Origin: Austropuccinia psidii
Lineage: Eukaryota; Basidiomycota; Pucciniomycetes; Pucciniales; Sphaerophragmiaceae
Reading direction: 5' to 3'
Assembly (NCBI GenBank): GCA_023105745.1
Contig: JALGQZ010000001.1
Coordinates: 66,544,937 to 66,608,936, forward strand
DNA length: 64,000 bases
Below the pieces are notes generated by a model, which saw nothing but the letters and a program-made list of their open reading frames with translations, made no database searches and was not told where the DNA came from. Every line of letters begins with the position of its first letter. Position 1 is the stretch's first letter. The position numbers and the translations under genes are program-made. Shown here one piece after another: positions 24,381 through 34,921 of this stretch.

Positions 24381-26199
24381 TTTAAGGTGTGGATATGAAA
24401 CTTTGATTAAAAATCAAGTACTTTTCCTGTCCTCAAAGTTTGTATAAGGTAAAATTGATTAAAGATAGTATGAAATTAGATTTTAAAGACAGAAAACCAA
24501 TTTTATTGTTTTTAACTTTATTAGTACAAAACAATAATATTATATAGATTTATTGTTTTGCCAACAATAAAAATTTATCCAAAAATACTCTACAAGAGAT
24601 ATTTAAGGCTACAAAAGAAATTTCTTCAAGAGCAATTTCAATTGGAATTAATTGAGAAAAGGACTTCAGGAAATAAATATAGGAGCAAAGTCTTTAAAGG
24701 GAATATCAAAGAGAAAACACACCCAAAAGTTACCAGAGTGAATTTGGAAACAAAGTGAAAAGTTAACAGTGATGAAAGATGCTTTAATTCACTTATGGGC
24801 TGGTTCAAGGGGTCAAAATTATTATAAGAGTTACAAACAATGATTATAATTGTTTTTTCACGTGGTTAAAATTTTTAAAATTATTTCAAAAGGGTGGTTG
24901 GAATCTTTCATTGATTGGCTTAACAGTGTTTAAACTAATTATGAAGGGAAAAGATTCTAACATGAAGAGAAAAGTGAGGCAAAGAAGACATTCTTTTATA
25001 GCCATCAATTCTCTTACTACAAAAGTATAATTTTGTCTTTTCAGTCATGGAAAGAACTCTGACAACAGAAAAGCCAATTATGGAATAATTGAACCATGGT
25101 TTAGACCCAAAGAGGGCTGGTTTTAGGCATTTTTTGCTATTTTCAGCCATTTTGGACCCTTAAGTCAGTCATTTCTATAGTAATACCTGGTTTTAAGCTT
25201 TCAAAACACATCAGAGTGTGTGTAAGAGATGTCAAAACCATTTAAAACTGTTTTACAATGTTTTTCTATCTTAAAGGTAGTTTTACCCTTTTGGCAACAG
25301 TCAAAACTGCCCTGGTTGGTATCAAAACCTCATCATCAATCAAGACAGAGACCCTGTGACTCAATTCCATTCCAAAAGTGCTAAAACTTTGCCTGGAGCT
25401 TGACATCTGGTGCCTTTCAGAAAGGAACTTGGGGGTCTGGCTCCCCCTTGGAGGCAAGATTACTTTCCCCCCAGAATCAATCTTTCCTGTTTATTTTTTG
25501 TTTGATTCCTCATCATGTATTATACTTATAGCTTACATATGTAACTCAAATGAGTTTTTACAGTAAGAACTGTAATAATTGACAACTCATATGTAAATTA
25601 AAGTGCACTTATGTAATACATGTTCACATTTTGACATTTCAATTGAAAATACTGCAATTCCTCATAACCTCTAAGCTACACACAACACCTCAACTTTAAC
25701 CCAGAAATTGATGGTTAACACCACATGTTATTTAAATTAAGTTAATGGTTTGAGGATTTTTAACTTTTGTACAAAAAATACAAAAAAACTTAATTTAAGC
25801 TTCTTTAGAGTTGAGTTACAGAAATTTTACCCAGAGGTGACCCCACCTTAGTTTTTATGAGGAGTACAATGGTGAAATGATTTTTATATATTTATTTGTT
25901 GAATGAAAGGTTATGATAATTTTCTTCAACCTTTTTCCAAAAATATCTTAATTTTGGTATTTTTGTTAAAATTTCATTTTTACTTAATTTTTTCAAGTAA
26001 AAATGTGTTTTCATAATTTTAAACTTTAATGTAATTTTATTTTTAAAATTTTAATTAAATTTTCTTTTTTGTGTACAAATTTATATTTTTTTTTTAATTT
26101 TTGTTTTGATAATATACATAAATTCATTTTATTTATAATTGTATCTTGTTTTATTATTTGTGGTCTTCTGCATATCTGAAAATACCTCTAAGGCTCACA
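24381..26199 (-). repeat. Element B 5' LTR (1.82 kb)
   Basis: Aligns with 16262-18053. One terminus is mutated (TTTAAGGTGTGG instead of TGTAAGGTGTGG on the plus strand); the other is AAGGCTCACA at 26199. Hand comparison gives one difference in about 57 bases near 25795 but more than ten in about 115 bases at the inner end, so divergence is uneven. Confidence 0.9.
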
Positions 26200-26997
26200 G
26201 TCAAGGTCCAGGTGATTGGTGTCCTTGAATGATCTTCTGGATCTTCCCATGAAGGTTTAGCTTGAGTGACTAGAGCCTTCCTTTGGAATCGGATGATGTA
26301 TTAGTGACTTGGAATAAAAGAGATTAGCTCGAGTCTTGAAAATATCACCATTGGATTGCTGAGGAAACATGATTCATAATGGTATATAATACCTGGGGCA
26401 GGGATTCCCTTATCCTTAGAGGATAACTTTCTGAAGGTGACTACCAGGGGTCAAGGCTAAGGCCAAATGTGGCCTAAAATGGGTCTATGGCCCTTTTGGG
26501 CCGTTGGTATTTGATGGAAAATGAGGTGCCCCCTTGGCCCCTTTTGACCTTGTTAGATTTAGGCCAAAAAGGGCCTAAAAGGTCCCAAAGTCTGTAGTCT
26601 GTGGGCTGTAGAGGCTTTAGGGGGCCTAAATGGCCCAAAAAAACCTAATAAAAGGGGGTGGGCCAAAGGCCCCCAGAAGATGAAGGGATCCCCAAGCCCA
26701 AAATCAGTGAGACTTTCCTGGAATCAGGTGAGGTGTAGGATTGGCTAAGGAAGCTAATGGAGCAGGATATGTCCAGGAAAAGATGGGTGTGGCCCAAGGC
26801 CTTTTCACCCCATCTGAGGCCAATTAGCCCTGAATTGGGTCAGGCTGTAATTTCTGTAAACACCAATTGGGGGGTTCTTTCCCATGGTTTTGAAAATACC
26901 CCCAGCTTTAATGGTGAGCCCCTGAGCACCAAGACAAGGTAAAAGCCTGTGGAGGCTGTCGATATGGATTGGATGTGGGGGTGCCAGAGGTGTCACA
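26200..26997 (-). repeat. F2 3' LTR, part 2, with dense GGCC motifs
   Basis: Continuation of 15507-16261 after element B. It begins with the target-site copy GTCAA, then CCAGGTGATTGG as at 34085, and ends GTGTCACA, so the rejoined LTR is about 1.55 kb. Positions 26460-26700 are rich in GGCC next to A-runs, a marked composition change, also seen at 34300-34520. Confidence 0.8.
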
Positions 26998-27614
26998 TTT
27001 TGAAGCAGAAATTGATAACTGATACAAATGTTGGCATATGAATTGAAGGTGATTTGGTCTTCCTTTGACAGTTGGCTTTGTAATTGGAAGAATTGAGTTT
27101 AGGTAAAGATTTTGCCATCAAGAGTATAAAGAAAAGAAATTTTGAAAAAATATAATGCAATAAATGGAAGAAAACATAAAGAAAGAAATGAAAATCAAGA
27201 GAAATGAAAAATCTGAGGAGGTTCCAATATTGATTACAGAAGTTGATGATTGCATTGAACTGTCCAGGGACCTGGAAAAGAGAATTGATTCCAGGTGCCC
27301 ACAGAGTGGCCAAGGTAATACTTTGACAGATTGTTGACCCCTCAGGGAAGTGCACCCCAGAAGAGGAACTTACTTTTTGTATTTACCAATCCCACAGGTC
27401 CCATAAAATTAAACAAAACAGATTAAGGCTTGACTTGAGGTGTGAAAGACTTGGAAATTGAATTGAAAAATGGAAGGTCAATATTCCCAATTGAAAATGT
27501 CCATGAGGCTTGGAACTGATGTTGCAAGCTTGGCCAGAGATCTCTGTCCACAAAATTTACAAGTGATCCCAGAGTGGCCAAGGTCAGGCTTACAATAAGA
27601 AGGGTACAATATCT
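26998..27614 (-). other. F2 3' untranslated region with a diverged tandem duplication
   Basis: Between the F2 LTR and the end of pol. Two diverged copies of a segment lie in tandem: AGAGTGGCCAAGG occurs at 27303 and 27571, each followed by similar sequence down to CCATAAAA, a period of about 268 bases. No clear polypurine tract is visible beside the LTR at 26998. Confidence 0.55.
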
Positions 27615-28044
27615 CTAAAGGTGCATACCAAGAGTGAGACTTAAGTTTGGTAATTCCTCTCCCCACCAAGGACCATAAAAAGATAAAGATCTTGAAGAAT
27701 CTTGTCCTGGCTTGTCAGGATACAATTGATGGAAATCTCTGACAAGTTCAGGGAAATTCTTGAGTTTTCTATATGGCTCCCAAGGGGATCTTTCTTGGTC
27801 TTGACGGAAACCTTTCCATTCAACCAAACACCATACATTTCCTCTATTGAGCCTGTAATCAAGTATTTAAGAGCCTTTCCATTCCTCTTCTTCTGCAATA
27901 ATATTTGGACAAGGAGGATCTTGATTTCTTGACTGGTTCAAGGAGGGAAATATGGAAGACTGGGTGGATGGACTTCCATTGAGATGGGAGCTTGAACTGG
28001 TATGCATGAGTAATCAATTTCTTCAAGATTGTAAAAGGATTCAA
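27615..28044 (-). pseudogene. F2 integrase C-terminus and chromodomain
   Basis: Minus strand. Segment 28044-27859 has FTILKKLITHAYQFKLPSQW and HPVFHISLLEP, typical of the chromovirus integrase GPY/F end. The chromodomain follows, split by a frameshift: its first half is in the 27898-27641 frame and the second half, VEWKGF, SPWEPYRKL and FHQLYPDKPG, is in the 27827-27615 frame. Chromodomains of this class bind modified histones and are thought to direct insertion into heterochromatin. It is dead here, but it is the feature that assigns F2 to the chromoviruses. Confidence 0.8.
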
Positions 28045-29264
28045 CCATCTTTCTGACAGTTATTTGGTGTGTCTTGTTGATTTGATGTTTTTGGAGGAAA
28101 GCAATATCATGTGGACTTGCTCTACTTTTATCTGCATACCACTCAAACCTGTTTATGGAAACTTCTAGCTCTCCCTTGACATTTTGATGTAGTGATAGAA
28201 TTTTAAAGTAGAAATCTCCACCAGGGGTGTCTTTAGTGATGTTAGCTGAGTCAAATTGAGGATCTCTTCAATAAAAAGTGAAAAATGGTGATGGCTTTGT
28301 TGAAAATGGTCAGAGTTATTGCAGGAAAATTCAGCTAGAGGGAGCCAGATGTGCCAATCATCTTTATTATAGCTAAAATAAGTTAAAATGTACTTTTCTA
28401 GTATCTTATTTACCCTCTCTGTCTTTCCATCAGTTTCAGGATGTTAAGAAGTTGAAATATATCATGAAATCTTGAGCTGCTGACATAAATTGGTCCAAAA
28501 ATAAGAAACAAAAAGAGAACCCCTATCAATGACAATGCTTAAAGGAAGTCCATTCTTTGAGAAAATATTATTGATGAATAAATGGGCAAAATCCAATGAA
28601 GTTATTGAAGACATTTTTGAAATTAAAATTGCCATTTTTGAGAATCTGTCCAATATAACCAGAATTAAGTCAAAGGAATTTGACAGTGGCAACTTAGTGA
28701 TGAAGTCAATTGAGAGAAAAATCCAAGGACTATGTGCTATTGGAAGAGGCTTGAGTATTCCAAACTTCTTGTGAGGAATATTCTTGTTTCTTGGGCACTG
28801 TCAACAGGATGTAACATAATATTTGCTGAATTGAGTCATTCCAGACCATTGGGGATTTTGCTTGACAAGCTTGAGAGTCTTCTCTTGGCAAGGATGGCCA
28901 GCTAGAGGAGAGTCATGATGGTCTTGAAATATGCTTAGTTGAACTGTGGGGTTATTTAGAACACCACCCAATCTTTGAAGAGAATAAGTTGGGAGGAAGG
29001 ATCAAGAGAATAATCTTCAAAAGATTCACCTTTCTTCAAATATTGAAGGATACCTCTATACTAAGAATCTTGCCATAATTCGTTCTGAATTGAATAAATA
29101 AGTTTTGAAAAAGATTCCACCTTGACTACGAATAATCTTGAGTGTTGGACTTTATCTTGCTTAATGAGTTGTTGAGAAGTCATTGGATTCTTTTTGATAA
29201 AATCCTCCCTCCTCTGTGGGTACATGTTGTTCCAACATGCTGGGGAATCCTGAAAAGTAGCCAA
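28045..29264 (-). pseudogene. F2 integrase, decayed
   Basis: Recognisable core on the minus strand: SIDFITKLPLSNSFDLILV (about 28700-28650), DRFSKMAI, GLPLSIVIDRG (about 28525) and, after a frameshift, [18 protein letters not shown] (about 28440-28390) with the catalytic Glu. An LPLAEFSCN segment follows near 28350. The zinc-binding part lies toward 28860-28760. Stops and frameshifts are frequent; the section from about 29000 to 29264 is poorly preserved. Confidence 0.75.
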
Positions 29265-29285
29265 GCAGCCAGGTCAGAAAGTGAT

Positions 29286-30420
29286 TTAAAAATGGAATTC
29301 AGCCCAGAAGGCTTGACAGTGAGTAAGGACCTTGGAGGTCAAGAAGTATTGAAGAGGGGAGTGATTGGTGAGAACTTCAAAAGGAAAAGAAAGAGAAATA
29401 AGAAAAGCCCTCCAGATCTTGAGAGCCCAGACTATGCCAATAGGTTCCTTGTCATTAATCTCATATTTGAGCTCTTCTGGAATACTCTTGAGGATATCAA
29501 ATGCAATGGGATGTTTTCCTGAGTCAGAAACCTGAATAAGTACACAAACCAAGGCATAATTTGATGCATCAGTCTCTACTATGGTTTGTAGAGAAGGATT
29601 GGAGAAATGGTGAAAGCCTCTTTGAGTTGGTGAAAATGGCTAAGAGCTTCCTCATTTAGAGGGAAAACTGAATCTTTCTTGAGTCATTTGGTGAGTGAAC
29701 TGATTGTCTTGGGATAATTCTTAATGAACCAGAAGTAGAAGTTGAAAATGCCAAGGAATGATTGAAGGGCCTTGAGGTGTCTTGTGGGAGGCCAATTAAG
29801 AACTTTATGTACTTTTGATTAGTTCATCTTGAGGAATTCAGAAGAAACCACATAACTCAGGTATTAAACACTTGAAGCATGAAAAAGGAATTAGGATCCC
29901 TTTGCAAATAGGTTATTAGACCTGAGTCTGGAAAGAACAGTGAACACATGAGTGACATGTTTTTCTTTGGACTTGGAGACTACCATAGTATCAGCTAAAT
30001 AAGCCACAAAATAAACATCTAAGAGATATGAAAAATATTATTAACAATATTTTCAAAGGAGGAAGGAGCATTGGTAATCCCAAATGGAATAACCAAGTAC
30101 CCATAACTGCCATATTTGGCTCTAAAAGTTGTCAAGTGTTCATCACCCTCCTTGATTCTGAGAAGGTTATATGAATAACTCAAATAAATCTTGGAGAAGA
30201 TATAACAACTGAAAACAGTGATAATCTGATTCATAGGCAGAATGGGATACTTGTTCTTCCTTGTGACAGGATTGAGTTTGCAGTAATAAACAAACAAATG
30301 AAGGCCACCATCCTTCTTTTTAACAAAGAGAACAGGTGCTCCTGTTGAAGAGGAAACCTTTCTCTACATTCTCTTAAATCTAAGCCCTGAGCTTCTCTGA
30401 CTCTTGATTTGACAAGGAGT
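29286..30420 (-). pseudogene. F2 reverse transcriptase and RNase H, active site mutated
   Basis: RT (30297-30019): KLNPVTRKNKYPILPMNQI, IKEGDEHLTTFRAKYGSYGY and VIPFGITNAPSSFE. The catalytic box reads Y-L-A-D (near 29990-30001; the Ala codon is at 29993-29995) where Y-L-D-D is expected, then VVSKSKEKHV. The connection region has LNWPPTRHLKALQSFLG (about 29800). RNase H is the 29552-29286 frame, with HPIAFDILKSIPEELKYE, NDKEPIGIVWALKIWR and FEVLTNHSPLQYF, in which the usual Asp of TDH is Asn. Two active sites are therefore altered. Confidence 0.8.
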
Positions 30421-31005
30421 AGATGACCCCAACTGGAGGTAGAGACCCCTCTAATTTGATATGATTATCACAGTAATGGTGAGGAGGAAGGTTTTCTGAT
30501 TTCACCTTTGAGAATACGTCCAAATAGTTGCTATAAGGAGAAGGGACAGCCTTCATCATGGTTTAAATTTATTCTGGATCTTCCACTTCATCCCACAACT
30601 CCTCAAAGGAGTCACAGTAAGATGAAGGAGGTAGGTCCACATTTGCATGGAAGAGATGAAGTGAAGATAAAGAATTATCTTCTCAAACATTTCTTATCTC
30701 TAGAGGATAGTAATGACTGATGGTAATTAAGGAAGGACTATGGAAAAAAGTTGGAAATGATGGTGTTCTAAAATCACCAACCAGAGCTGCACATGTATTG
30801 GCAGAAGGAAAGTCATTACTGGAAAAATTAGAAGGATCAGGATTCAAGGTGATCAGCCCTTTCTTCCAATCAATAGATGGATCAAGATGATTGAGAGATT
30901 CAAAGCCCAATATGAGGTCTTTTCCCTTGGTAGTATCAATTACTAAAAAGTCCTATTAAAAGCTTAGAAAGGAAGGGAGCTCAACCATATAATTAGTATG
31001 GTGAG

Positions 31006-31260
31006 TCACAAATAAGGAAGGGTACTTTGGGAGTCCAAAATGATAAGAGCAATCTTTTCTGGGGGTTTGTACATGGTCAAAGAAGACTTGTGAACAGATT
31101 TCTTTGCAATAAATGAGTTTGTAGCACCAGAATCAATGAGAATACTGTAAAACACATCAGAGAAAGAAGAAAAGACAGAAAACTTTGGAGAATTCTTTAA
31201 ACCAGTATTCTGAATGCAAAATTGTGCTCTGGGTGGAAGATAGTGAATACCATTGAACAA
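31006..31260 (-). pseudogene. F2 aspartic protease fragment
   Basis: Minus-strand frame with the active site LIDSGATNSFI; the Asp codon is at 31132-31134. DSGA followed by a hydrophobic residue is the standard retroviral-type protease motif. Downstream (30421-31005) are the remaining protease and RT-linker parts in broken frames, for example GFESLNHLDPSIDW near 30890. Confidence 0.75.
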
Positions 31261-31319
31261 AACATGATCTTCACTCAGGCTATTCCCTGGCTGGGTAAGC
31301 TGGTTTTGAGGCCTTTTGA

Positions 31320-32623
31320 CACATGCCTCAAGACTATTTTTCCCACCACAATAGTAACACGAGCCCTCCTTGATTTTTTCCTTTTTCAGTACCCATCAAC
31401 TTGTTGTCCCTATTCAAGAGGGAAGAATGTATTTTGTCCCTTTTCTGAAAGCTTAAGTTATTCTTATGACTTGAGCTTGAAGAATTCTGATTATGATAAG
31501 AGCTTTAATTTCAGGCTTTAGTTGTCTTTCCTTGATTATGATTCTTCTCCTTCTGCCTCTCATAGTACCTGGTATCAATCTCCAGGGAAACCTCCATTAA
31601 GGTTTGCAGAGAATCAATTATTGAAGGATTGGAGGCAAATTGATCCAGAATCCTGGATGCTAATCCCTTCCTGAAAAGATGAATAAGAGCCCTTTCACCC
31701 CAAACCCAAATTATTGACACCAAACTTCTGAGATCAGCAATTTATAAAGAAACATGACCTCCTTCTTTCCTTTGGAGACTATCCAACTCTGCTTCAGATT
31801 TTCTAACTTCATTTGGATCCCCAAATAAATTGAAGAATTGGGATTCAAATATAGCCCAGTTATTGGGGAGGTAGTTTGGGTCTTGATTAGTGAGGTTGTA
31901 ACAATAAGGATAAATTCATTTTGCAGCCCTGCCAATGAGAAATCAAGTGGAATAAAGGGCTTTCTTCCTTTCCTCAAGAGAAATTTTCCTTGTCTTTATT
32001 AAAGATAAGCTGGAAGTACTGAATAAAACTTCTTAATTTGAAGGTTTGAGTCCCATCAATGCAGTCTGGTGCCTTCATAGATGGAGTCTAAAAGGCTGGT
32101 GTTCTTGAAGCTTCATGATATGAAGCAGCTTGAAGATTGGCCATAATTTGAGTAATTCTTTTCACATTTGCTAATAAAGATGGTTCATACTGATGAGAAA
32201 CAGGCTTATTGGACTGGGCTATAGTTGGCCCTTGAGTACCTTGAAATTCCCCCAAAGGAGAAGGGCAGCCTCAGTAATATCAGACTCTTCCTCTTCCACA
32301 GAATTCTCCTTCTCCTCTTAATCATCTTCACCAGGACCTCTTGGAGTGGTCCTTGAGATTCCTGGAAAGGAGCCAAATACTCCTGATAATGAACTTGATC
32401 TTCTTGGCCCTCTTCCTTCCTCCCTGGATGGTGCTACTCCTTCCATATTTGGTCCTCTGTCTAAGTGGACCCTCAGTTGAGGAACTGCTTGGGTTTCATC
32501 AAGAGGAGCGCTTAGAGTTAGAGTAAGAACAGCTTGAGTTCTGGCCTGAGATCTTGTCTGTTTTTCAGGAGTTAAATTTTTGATAGGCATAATTTTTGAA
32601 TTTAAAATGAGAAATGACAACAA
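31320..32623 (-). pseudogene. F2 Gag, decayed
   Basis: Minus strand, starting near 32623 or at the internal Met near 32590. The N-terminal 100 residues are Pro, Arg and Ser rich. A retrotransposon Gag core is split over two frames: FLIGRAAKWI-like sequence near 31930, GDPNEVRKSEAELDSLQRK (about 31825-31770), then LIHLFRKGLASRILDQF (about 31690) and SLEIDTRYYERQ. The zinc knuckle at 31321-31359 reads CYYCGGKNSLEAC, with Ser where the His of CCHC belongs. Several stops interrupt it. Confidence 0.7.
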
Positions 32624-32698
32624 GATTCAAAAATTGAATAAGAAAAATTGCAGGAAATGAGAATAAAAGCTTGAAGCCAAAACAGAATCAATTATCTT

Positions 32699-32790
32699 GA
32701 GAAAAATAAAAATCAATAATATTGAGAAAAATCAAAATAAATAATCTTGAGGAAAATCAAAATCAATAATATTGAGGAAAAATAAATCAA
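32699..32790. repeat. 25-bp tandem repeat in the F2 leader
   Basis: Three adjacent 25-bp units (32699-32723, 32724-32748, 32749-32773) of the form GAGAAAAATCAAAATAAATAATCTT, plus a partial fourth. They lie in the 5' leader of F2 upstream of gag, in a tract of ATCAA-rich sequence that continues to about 32930. Confidence 0.75.
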
Positions 32791-33324
32791 TCAGATCAGA
32801 ATCAAAATTAATTCTTGAAGGAAATCAATAAATAATCAAATCAAATCAAATAAATGGAATCTAAAGTTTAATCAATTTCTTGAGGTCAAAGAAATTTCAT
32901 CTCAAATCAATCAATCAAAGTCAAATGAAGTGGAATTCTTGCTGTGAATCAGGAATTCTTGAACAATATTTTCAAAATTAATCTTGATTAATGAAGATCT
33001 GTGTCTGAAATGAAATTTGAGACTAATTAAAAATCAAAATAACCTGGGAACTGAGTTAAAATTGAGAGTAATAAAAGTGACTAAAAGAAATGGTCAGCCA
33101 CATAATTTTAGAAGAGAAGAGATTTTGATAAAGATTCAAAGAGAAAATATAAAAAGAAATCAATTATTCATAAGGAAGAATGAATGAGAAACAATTGAGG
33201 AGCAATGAAAAATAATCAATTTCATAAAAAAGTAAAGATTCATAATTGTTATGAAATGAGTTAATTAATTAATAAGAAAAAGGAATGAACAGAATGAAAA
33301 GAAATTATTAGTTAATTAGTATAA
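32791..33324 (-). other. F2 5' leader
   Basis: AT-rich untranslated leader between gag and the 5' LTR, with short ATCAA and GAATTCTTG repeats. No primer binding site with TGG is visible next to the LTR, so that site has probably decayed. Confidence 0.5.
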
Positions 33325-34665
33325 TTTCACAGGGGCTCTTGGGGAAAAAAGATGGGCCTGGTACTCAGGAATCAAGAACTCAGTTGGAGGGCTCCAAAGG
33401 GATGAAGAAATAAATACAATATTATATTTCCTTAAGGAAAAATAAGAGAAAGTACAAATATTACAAAGATAAGAAAGAAGCCAAGGGTCAGAGATAATAA
33501 GGAAATAAAAAGCCAACAAGCCAACCAAATGAATCCTCAACTCACTGGTTCAACCTTCCAGAAAGACTATTGGAATGAGTAAAGGATATGACCACCAATA
33601 TCCATTGGCAGGAAAAGAAAAACATAAAAATGACTGACTTATGAATATCAGTACTTACTTGCAATAATGAAAAGAAAATTCTAATACAAATAAATTCAAT
33701 ATATTAATTAACTGGGGAAAAATTCCCCAGGGGTGGAAAGGTGGCCAGTATATGTGAGAAGTTGAAAGACTAATCCTGGAGGGTTGATCACCCAGCTGTA
33801 TTGACTGTTTTTGGGTAAATACAGATCTGGCCATCTTGAGACTTGAGCTGTGTGGCTTGAATTCCCACGGTGAAATATGAATTGACCCAAAAGGGTCAAT
33901 ACCATACAGGTTTCCTGGATACAGCCTGTATGGGGAAATTGAGTTGTATGAGGAGTGATTAAGCCTTTGATTCCTTGACAACTGATTTGATAATTAACAG
34001 CCTCTTGAAACTTCCCTTGAAGAATCCTGGGCCAGTATATCCAAAGGAATACTGTTGAATTGAAAAGTCCAACACCTGAAGGGCCAGGTGATTGGTTTCC
34101 TTGAATAGTCTTCTGGATCATCCAATGAATTTCCAGCTTGAGTGACTAGAGTCTTCCTTTGAAATGGGATGATGTATTGCTGAGGAAAAATGGTGCATAA
34201 TGGTATATAATACCATATATTGCCTATTCCTGGGTTCATTTCTGGGGAAGGGTTTCCCTTATTCTGAGGGGTAAACATCCTGAAGGTGACTGCCAGGGGC
34301 TAAGACTAGTGCCAAATGTGGTTTTGGACCCACCTGGAATTGGGGGCCAATGAGGTGCCCCCTTGGATTTAGGCCAAAAGCGGCCTAAGGGGTTCCAGGG
34401 TCTGCAGTGTATCGACCGTAGAGGCTGTAGGGGTCCCAAAAAGGCCTTTGGGCCAAAAGCCCCCTAAGAAAAGGGGGTGGGCCAAAAGCCCCTGGAAGGC
34501 AAAGAGACCCCCAGGCCCAAAATCAGTGTGATTGGCCTGGGATCTGGTGAGGTGTAGAATTGGCCAAGGAGACCAATGGAGCAGGATATGGTCAATTATC
34601 CACAATTTGGGTCAGGAAGGAATTTCCATGAACACCAATTGGGAGGGCTCTTCCCCATATTTTCA
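33325..34665 (-). repeat. F2 5' LTR, outer end missing
   Basis: Aligns with 15507-16261 plus 26200-26890. The inner end begins TTTCACAGGGG, where the partner LTR has TGTCACAGGGG. Alignment ends near 34665 (ATATTTTCAACA). About 110 bases present at the outer end of the other LTR (26890-26997) are absent, so no terminal CA or target duplication can be read. Confidence 0.75.
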
Positions 34666-34921
34666 ACAGTCAGATAAGGAAATTCAGTACATGAAGATGA
34701 ATGTCTTGCAGAATCAACAATACCTGACTCAGATAGACTTTTGAGGAGATTTAGGCATGAAAAATGCCACAAGCATGAATATGCCTATAAATGTGCTTTA
34801 ATCACTTGATCTGAGTAATATAATGATATTGGAAAGCGGAAATTAACCTTCTTTGGGTAATTTGGCTTCTTGAAATCATTAATAAAATCATAGTACAATT
34901 GTATTTTTTTGTGTGAGGGAA
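34666..34921 (+). pseudogene. Element A 3' coding remnant and polypurine tract
   Basis: The piece of element A displaced 19 kb downstream by the nest. It ends GTGTGAGGGAA (34911-34921), a PPT-like tract directly before the LTR start TGTGAGCC, exactly as in element B. The roughly 240 bases before it should encode the chromodomain-like tail but are too decayed for a firm match. Confidence 0.5.

Larger units (their letters stand above)
16262..26199 (-). mobile_element. Element B: nearly complete Ty3/gypsy retrotransposon, minus strand
   Basis: A 9.94-kb element with two long LTRs (16262-18053 and 24381-26199), PPT, pol, gag, leader ORF and PBS, all reading on the minus strand. It lies inside the 3' LTR of F2, whose halves rejoin across it. 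Flanking 5-mers are GTGAA (16257-16261) and GTCAA (26200-26204), a target duplication with one mismatch. RT YIDD and the integrase D,D35E residues are intact, but there are several stops, a frameshift in pol and a deletion in RT, so it is probably not autonomous. It is the least decayed element here. Confidence 0.9.
15507..34665 (-). mobile_element. Element F2: chromovirus (Ty3/gypsy), minus strand, itself interrupted by element B
   Basis: Reads on the minus strand: 5' LTR 33325 to about 34665, leader, gag, protease, RT, RNase H, integrase and chromodomain (32623 down to 27615), 3' UTR, and a 3' LTR split into 15507-16261 and 26200-26997 by element B. The two LTRs align, apart from about 110 bp missing at the outer end of the 5' LTR. 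Pol motifs and the C-terminal chromodomain identify a chromovirus. Stops, frameshifts and a mutated RT active site show it is inactive. It inserted into the 3' coding end of element A. GTAAG precedes it at 15502-15506, but its partner is not identifiable because the other end is eroded. Confidence 0.8.
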
